DNA of 18,372 bases from Candidatus Poribacteria bacterium. Lineage in GTDB: Bacteria; Poribacteria; WGA-4E; GCA-2687025. Below the pieces are notes generated by a model. The model was given only the letters and a program-made list of their open reading frames with translations. It did not search any database and had not been told where the DNA came from. A program made the translations under genes and the position numbers. Each line of letters begins with the position of its first letter. The stretch's first letter is position 1. Positions 15,562 through 18,372 of the stretch are shown here, piece by piece. The DNA lies in assembly GCA_027625215.1 (NCBI GenBank), contig JAQBWJ010000004.1, positions 1 through 18,372 of the forward strand, written 5' to 3'.

Positions 15562-15723
15562 GTCATTCTGAGGCTCCGTGCCGAAGAATCTCTCGCCTCA
15601 ACCGTCGCCTATGTTGAACTTCGGGGAGAGATCGTCACGTCGCTTCGCTCCTCACGATGACACGTGGTGAGTTGGCAGTGGATGAATACGCAGTAATTAA
15701 TGCGGATTTGTACTCAGAATAAC
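15562..15723. repeat. GTCATTCTGA-type palindromic repeat, copy 3b
   Basis: A 162-bp element from GTCATTCTGA (15562) to TCAGAATAAC (15714-15723). It shares with copy 2 a nearly continuous stretch from ACCGTCGCC through GAGAGATCGTCACGTCGC to TTGTACTCAG. It ends 25 bases before the start codon of the HTH-citrate synthase and so lies in its leader. Confidence 0.75.
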
Positions 15724-15748
15724 ACGGGGTAGTTGGAGGGAACCGTCA

Positions 15749-16969
15749 ATGCCTCAGACTTCGTATATGACGGCGGCGGAGGCGTCGAAGGAGCTCGGCG
15801 TCAGTCGACAGACGTTGTACGCCTACGTCAGTCGCGGAGTGATTCGCTCCGAACCGCACAACGAGAAGAAACGCACCCGCCGCTACAACGCCGAAGACGT
15901 GCGCGTGATGAAACTCCGCGCCGAGAAGAAGCGCAACCCCGACAAGACCATCGACGAAGCGTTGCACTGGGGCGCGCCGCTGCTGGAATCGGCGATCACG
16001 TTGATCGCGGACGGGCGGTTCACCTATCGCGGACACGACGCCGTCGCCCTCTCGGAGACGCGCTCCATCGGCGACGTGGCGCGGCTGATCTGGTTGGGGG
16101 AACTCGACGCGGAATACGAAGACGACATTCCGCCGCCTCGTCTTCCGCCGGAGTTCGACCTGTTGCGTCGTCGCGCCGAACCGCTCCGTACGGTGGAACT
16201 GTTCCAAACGCTGCTGCCCGTCCTTGCGTCGGACGACCTTGCCGCGTACGACTTTCGCCCGCCCTCCGTCGCGCGGACGGGCGCGGCGATCCTTCGCGCG
16301 ATGACCGCCATCGCCGCCGACGGTCACTGGAACCCGCGCGGCGTCGTGGCGACGCTGAAAGACGCTTGGGGCGCGACCGTTCCGAACGCGGAATCGCTGT
16401 TGAATCGCGCGTTGATCCTGTGCGTGGATCACGAACTGAATGTGTCGTCGTTCACGGCGCGGTGCGTCGCGTCGTCGGGGGCGACGCCGTATGCGGCGGT
16501 GGTTGCGGCGCTGTCGGCGATGACGGGGGTGAAACACGGCGGGAACACGGCGCGGGTCGAGGCGTTTCTGCGGGAGATCGGATCGGACGGCGACGCGCGG
16601 GAGGTGATCGGAGGGCGCATCCGGCGCGGCGAGGACGTTCCCGGCTTCGGACACCCGCTCTACCCGGACGGCGACCCGCGCGGTGCGGCGTTGATGGACG
16701 CGCTCTCCGACCTGTTTCCCGACGCGGGGAACGTCCAACTGGCGAGGCGGGTCGAGGCAGACGTGTTCGCGCTGACGCAGCAGCGTCCCACCATCGACTA
16801 CGCGCTCGTCAACGTGATGCGGGCGTTGCGGCAACCGCCGTCGGAGGCGTTGGCGCTGTTCGCGTTGGGGCGGACGGTCGGGTGGGTCGGGCATGTCATC
16901 GAGCAGTACGGGGAGAATCGGCTGATCCGTCCGAGGGCGCGGTATGTTGGGAAGCCGCCACGAGGTTGA
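15749..16969 (+). CDS. Citrate synthase-like protein with N-terminal helix-turn-helix
   Basis: A 406-residue fusion. Residues 7-60 are a MerR/excisionase-type winged HTH (MTAAEASKELGVSRQTLYAY, then TRRYNAEDVRVMK). Residues about 65-406 are a citrate synthase fold with His228 (DHELNVSSFTARC), His302 (GFGHPLYPDGDPR) and Asp350 (TIDYALVNV), so all three catalytic positions are kept. GKHGG-type and RTVGWVGHVIEQ segments are present. GGAGGG lies about nine bases before the ATG. It may be an enzyme whose DNA-binding domain controls its own or the divergent citrate synthase gene; such fusions appear in annotations but I know of no established role. The last 17 codons are duplicated 800 bases downstream, beyond the VapBC-like pair. 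Confidence 0.92.
   Translation: MPQTSYMTAAEASKELGVSRQTLYAYVSRGVIRSEPHNEKKRTRRYNAEDVRVMKLRAEKKRNPDKTIDEALHWGAPLLESAITLIADGRFTYRGHDAVALSETRSIGDVARLIWLGELDAEYEDDIPPPRLPPEFDLLRRRAEPLRTVELFQTLLPVLASDDLAAYDFRPPSVARTGAAILRAMTAIAADGHWNPRGVVATLKDAWGATVPNAESLLNRALILCVDHELNVSSFTARCVASSGATPYAAVVAALSAMTGVKHGGNTARVEAFLREIGSDGDAREVIGGRIRRGEDVPGFGHPLYPDGDPRGAALMDALSDLFPDAGNVQLARRVEADVFALTQQRPTIDYALVNVMRALRQPPSEALALFALGRTVGWVGHVIEQYGENRLIRPRARYVGKPPRG
16919..16959 (+). repeat. 41-bp direct repeat, left copy (inside the HTH-citrate synthase 3' end)
   Basis: The segment from CGGCTGATCCGTCCGAGGGC to GGGAAGCCGCC recurs at 17719-17759 with three mismatches, at exactly 800 bases distance. It encodes RLIRPRARYVGKPP near the C-terminus. 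With the right copy it brackets the VapBC-type genes. Confidence 0.9.
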
Positions 16970-16990
16970 GGAATCGCAGCGGCTATTCCG

Positions 16991-17446
16991 CTAACGTACC
17001 TCGTCGTCAAACACGACATTTCCCAACCAGCGAATGTTCGGGAATCGTTCGCTCGTCGCGTTGAACAAGCGTTCGTCCGCCGTCCAAAAATCACATTGGA
17101 AGCGTTCCGCGACCGCGAGATATTGAGCGTCGTAAGCGGTTGGACGGTTCAGGTTGGTTGCCAGTTCATAGGCGCGGCGCATCAGAGAGTCGTCCGTCGC
17201 ATAACGTGCTGGAAACGCAAGCAATTCATTCAGCGCGTTTTCCGCTTCTTCGGACGTGATCAACGTTCGATAGACCCATTTTCGGACAACGGCAATCAAT
17301 TCATATTGCAGCAACATTGGTGCGACGATCTGAACATCGTGTTGATTCACACGGGCGATCAGGGCTTTGGCGTGTTCGGATAAAGTTTCAGTTCGGGCGG
17401 TTGCGAGAAGAACGCCCGAATCCAACACTGCGAAGGAGGTCGGCAT
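16991..17446 (-). CDS. vapC: VapC-type PIN-domain toxin (ribonuclease)
   Basis: A 151-residue PIN-domain protein, by family a Mg-dependent endoribonuclease toxin held by its VapB partner. The acidic residues are Asp9 (FAVLDSGVLLA), Glu49 (LQYELIAVVRK), Asp106 (TAYDAQYLAVAE) and Asp124 (FWTADERLFN). I chose the ATG at 17446 because AGAGAGGA stands just upstream; the in-frame ATG at 17464 has no Shine-Dalgarno. The gene overlaps the end of the antitoxin frame by 59 bases and ends 21 bases from the convergent HTH-citrate synthase gene. Confidence 0.9.
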   Translation of the reverse strand: MPTSFAVLDSGVLLATARTETLSEHAKALIARVNQHDVQIVAPMLLQYELIAVVRKWVYRTLITSEEAENALNELLAFPARYATDDSLMRRAYELATNLNRPTAYDAQYLAVAERFQCDFWTADERLFNATSERFPNIRWLGNVVFDDEVR

Positions 17447-17669
17447 CCCGTTCCTCTCTGACATCGTTCACAAAATCGGCGGACGAAGGGTGTTGCTCTC
17501 CAACATCGTTACGGAGATGAAACCGCACCGCCTCAACTCTTTCCAACCATTCCGCGAGGCTCATCTGCTCCGTTGTTGTTTCATCATGCAACGTCGATAG
17601 TACCCTCGCCCGACGTTCAGGAGTTAGGCGTTTGAATTTCTCGATGATTTCTTGTTCCAACACAGTCAT
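17388..17669 (-). CDS. VapB-like antitoxin
   Basis: A 93-residue protein upstream of the PIN toxin on the same strand, consistent with the antitoxin of the pair. It has an N-terminal helical region (EQEIIEKFKRLTPERRARVLSTL) resembling small antitoxins that count conserved helices before a SLAEWLERVEAVR segment, then a tail DFVNDVREERDADLLRSV of the toxin-binding kind. AAGGAG lies seven bases before the ATG at 17669. The frame overlaps the toxin start by 59 bases, longer than the few bases usual for VapBC, so the last 15 or so residues may be an extension by read-through of an older stop. It does not resemble the Phd remnant at 7886. Confidence 0.78.
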   Translation of the reverse strand: MTVLEQEIIEKFKRLTPERRARVLSTLHDETTTEQMSLAEWLERVEAVRFHLRNDVGEQHPSSADFVNDVREERDADLLRSVGFGRSSRNRPN

Positions 17670-17718
17670 GGTCGTCTCCTTGTGGCTTCCATTGTATCAC
17701 AAGCGTCGAGGTGTCTCA

Positions 17719-17759
17719 CGGCTGACCCGTCCGAGGGCGCGGTATGTCGGGAAGCCTCC
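17719..17759 (+). repeat. 41-bp direct repeat, right copy (displaced citrate synthase 3' end)
   Basis: It matches 16919-16959 with three differences (two T/C, one G/T). It still reads RLTRPRARYVGKPP in the same relative frame, then LT and a TAG stop. Only one of the three changes alters the residue (Ile to Thr). This looks like a second citrate synthase 3' end left beyond the VapBC pair. Confidence 0.88.
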
Positions 17760-17920
17760 GCTGACCTAGAGTTGGACATGATCGCACCTCAAGTTGGACA
17801 GCCCGCGCTTTCCATGTACGCGCTTACCAGTGTGTCTGTGCATCTACGAAACAATCGGTACTGGCATGGGTGTTGCGACTCTCTATCTTTACGGGAAAAA
17901 TCGAAGGAAGGTCAAACGTC

Positions 17921-18354
17921 ATGCGCCACAAAATCGAATTGTTGTTTTTGATCGTCGGACTGATCGCGTTGAGTTTCACCGCCAGCGCTCAACAGGCGCG
18001 GATCGTCTACGTGGGCATTTTCGACACCACACCGTAACTGTGCGTCGTGAATGCGGATGGCACTGACCCGAAACCGCTGGGTATCCGTATCGGCGACGTA
18101 ATGCCTCGCTGGTCGCCCGACGGCAACGAGATATTTTCCATACGCAGGGTGACTGGAACCACGCTCCCAACGTCGCTTGGATCATCGACACGGACGGGTC
18201 GAATGCACGGACAGTGCCGCTTGCGGAGAACAACAGAGCGGAGTGCCCGACGTTCTCGCCCGACGGACGCCGCATCGCCTTCACCGACGGCTCGGTGTTG
18301 TGGGTGAGATATTATCAAATGTTGTGTATGGCGTTCAGGCGGCGTCCTCGGTAG
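17921..18354 (+). pseudogene. TolB/PD40-like beta-propeller protein gene, broken
   Basis: The ATG at 17921 follows GAAGGAAGG and encodes a signal peptide (MRHKIELLFLIVGLIALSF, then TASAQQA) and RIVYVGIFDTTP. An in-frame TAA at 18035 interrupts it. The same frame resumes LCVVNADGTDPKPLG and MPRWSPDGNEIF, the PD40 repeat pattern. Near 18135-18139 the frame shifts, and HTQGDWNHAPNVAWIIDTDG, then CPTFSPDGRRIAFTDGS, continues in another phase to 18354. One nonsense codon and one frameshift make it a pseudogene. After about 18310 the propeller pattern stops, so it is also truncated. Intact relatives are secreted or periplasmic propellers, some with TolB-like roles. Confidence 0.72.
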
Positions 18355-18372
18355 CCTCCTGGTCTTCGGCGA
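18335..18372 (-). CDS. Possible C-terminal end of a gene running in from the right
   Basis: On the minus strand the last bases read AEDQEATEDAA followed by TGA (18337-18335). An acidic, alanine-rich tail is common at protein ends, and the frame is open to the window edge. It overlaps the decayed propeller gene tail-to-tail. Only 11 codons are visible, so the call is weak and no product can be named. Confidence 0.3.
   Translation of the reverse strand, partial: AEDQEATEDAA

Noticed and set aside
15746..16894. A 382-residue minus-strand open frame opposite the HTH-citrate synthase
   Set aside because: Arg-rich, low-complexity translation opposite a gene with intact catalytic residues; similar long antisense frames lie opposite the cytochrome and CN-hydrolase genes.
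17770..17800. Direct repeat AGTTGGACA at 22-base spacing before the propeller gene
   Set aside because: Two short copies in front of a decayed gene; could be an activator site but nothing supports it further.

Overview
The window is a roughly 60% GC bacterial chromosome segment from a Gram-negative-type organism: there are lipoprotein signal peptides, a periplasmic di-haem cytochrome, Shine-Dalgarno sites and a tRNA with an encoded CCA end. The gene mix is a D-threonine aldolase-like enzyme, CN-hydrolase, creatininase, D-2-hydroxyacid dehydrogenase, laminin-G-like secreted protein, two citrate synthases and many toxin-antitoxin pieces. Short palindromic intergenic repeats beginning GTCATTCTGA also occur. 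Together these recall environmental lineages such as Candidatus Poribacteria or related uncultured phyla. That placement is inference; no marker here settles it.

Layout, left to right. 1-2364: tRNA-Leu(TAG), a TlpA-like thioredoxin lipoprotein and a PLP fold-type III D-amino-acid enzyme, all on the minus strand. 2365-2698: a possible small element with 12-bp inverted ends. 2699-5428: era facing a RoxA-like di-haem cytochrome c. 5515-8111: a CN-hydrolase, two related hairpin repeats in opposite orientation, a secreted LamG-like gene broken by a one-base shift in a C7 run, and a start-less Phd/YefM antitoxin remnant. 8108-9418: an MFS transporter. 9810-11489: a two-gene plus-strand operon of dehydrogenase and creatininase. 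11465-13128: a minus-strand operon of an ABC-type/OLD-like ATPase and a TOPRIM/DUF4276-like partner. 13226-13635: a strong terminator and an RRM-RGG RNA-binding protein. 14224-16969: two divergent citrate synthases, one carrying an N-terminal helix-turn-helix. 16991-17669: a VapBC-type pair. 17921-18354: a decayed TolB/PD40 beta-propeller gene. A possible partial gene end lies at the right edge.

How the genes may work together. The D-amino-acid enzyme, amidase, creatininase, hydroxyacid dehydrogenase and MFS transporter would suit scavenging of nitrogenous organic compounds, but only the dehydrogenase and creatininase are clearly co-transcribed. The divergent citrate synthases share an AT-rich control region, and the HTH-fused copy could act there as a regulator.

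The most interesting accessory items are three. First, the split ATPase-TOPRIM pair, a defence-like architecture whose ATPase has an AT-rich core between host-like ends. Second, the VapBC pair, bounded by a 41-bp duplication of the 3' end of the HTH-citrate synthase gene exactly 800 bp apart. Third, the intergenic repeat families.
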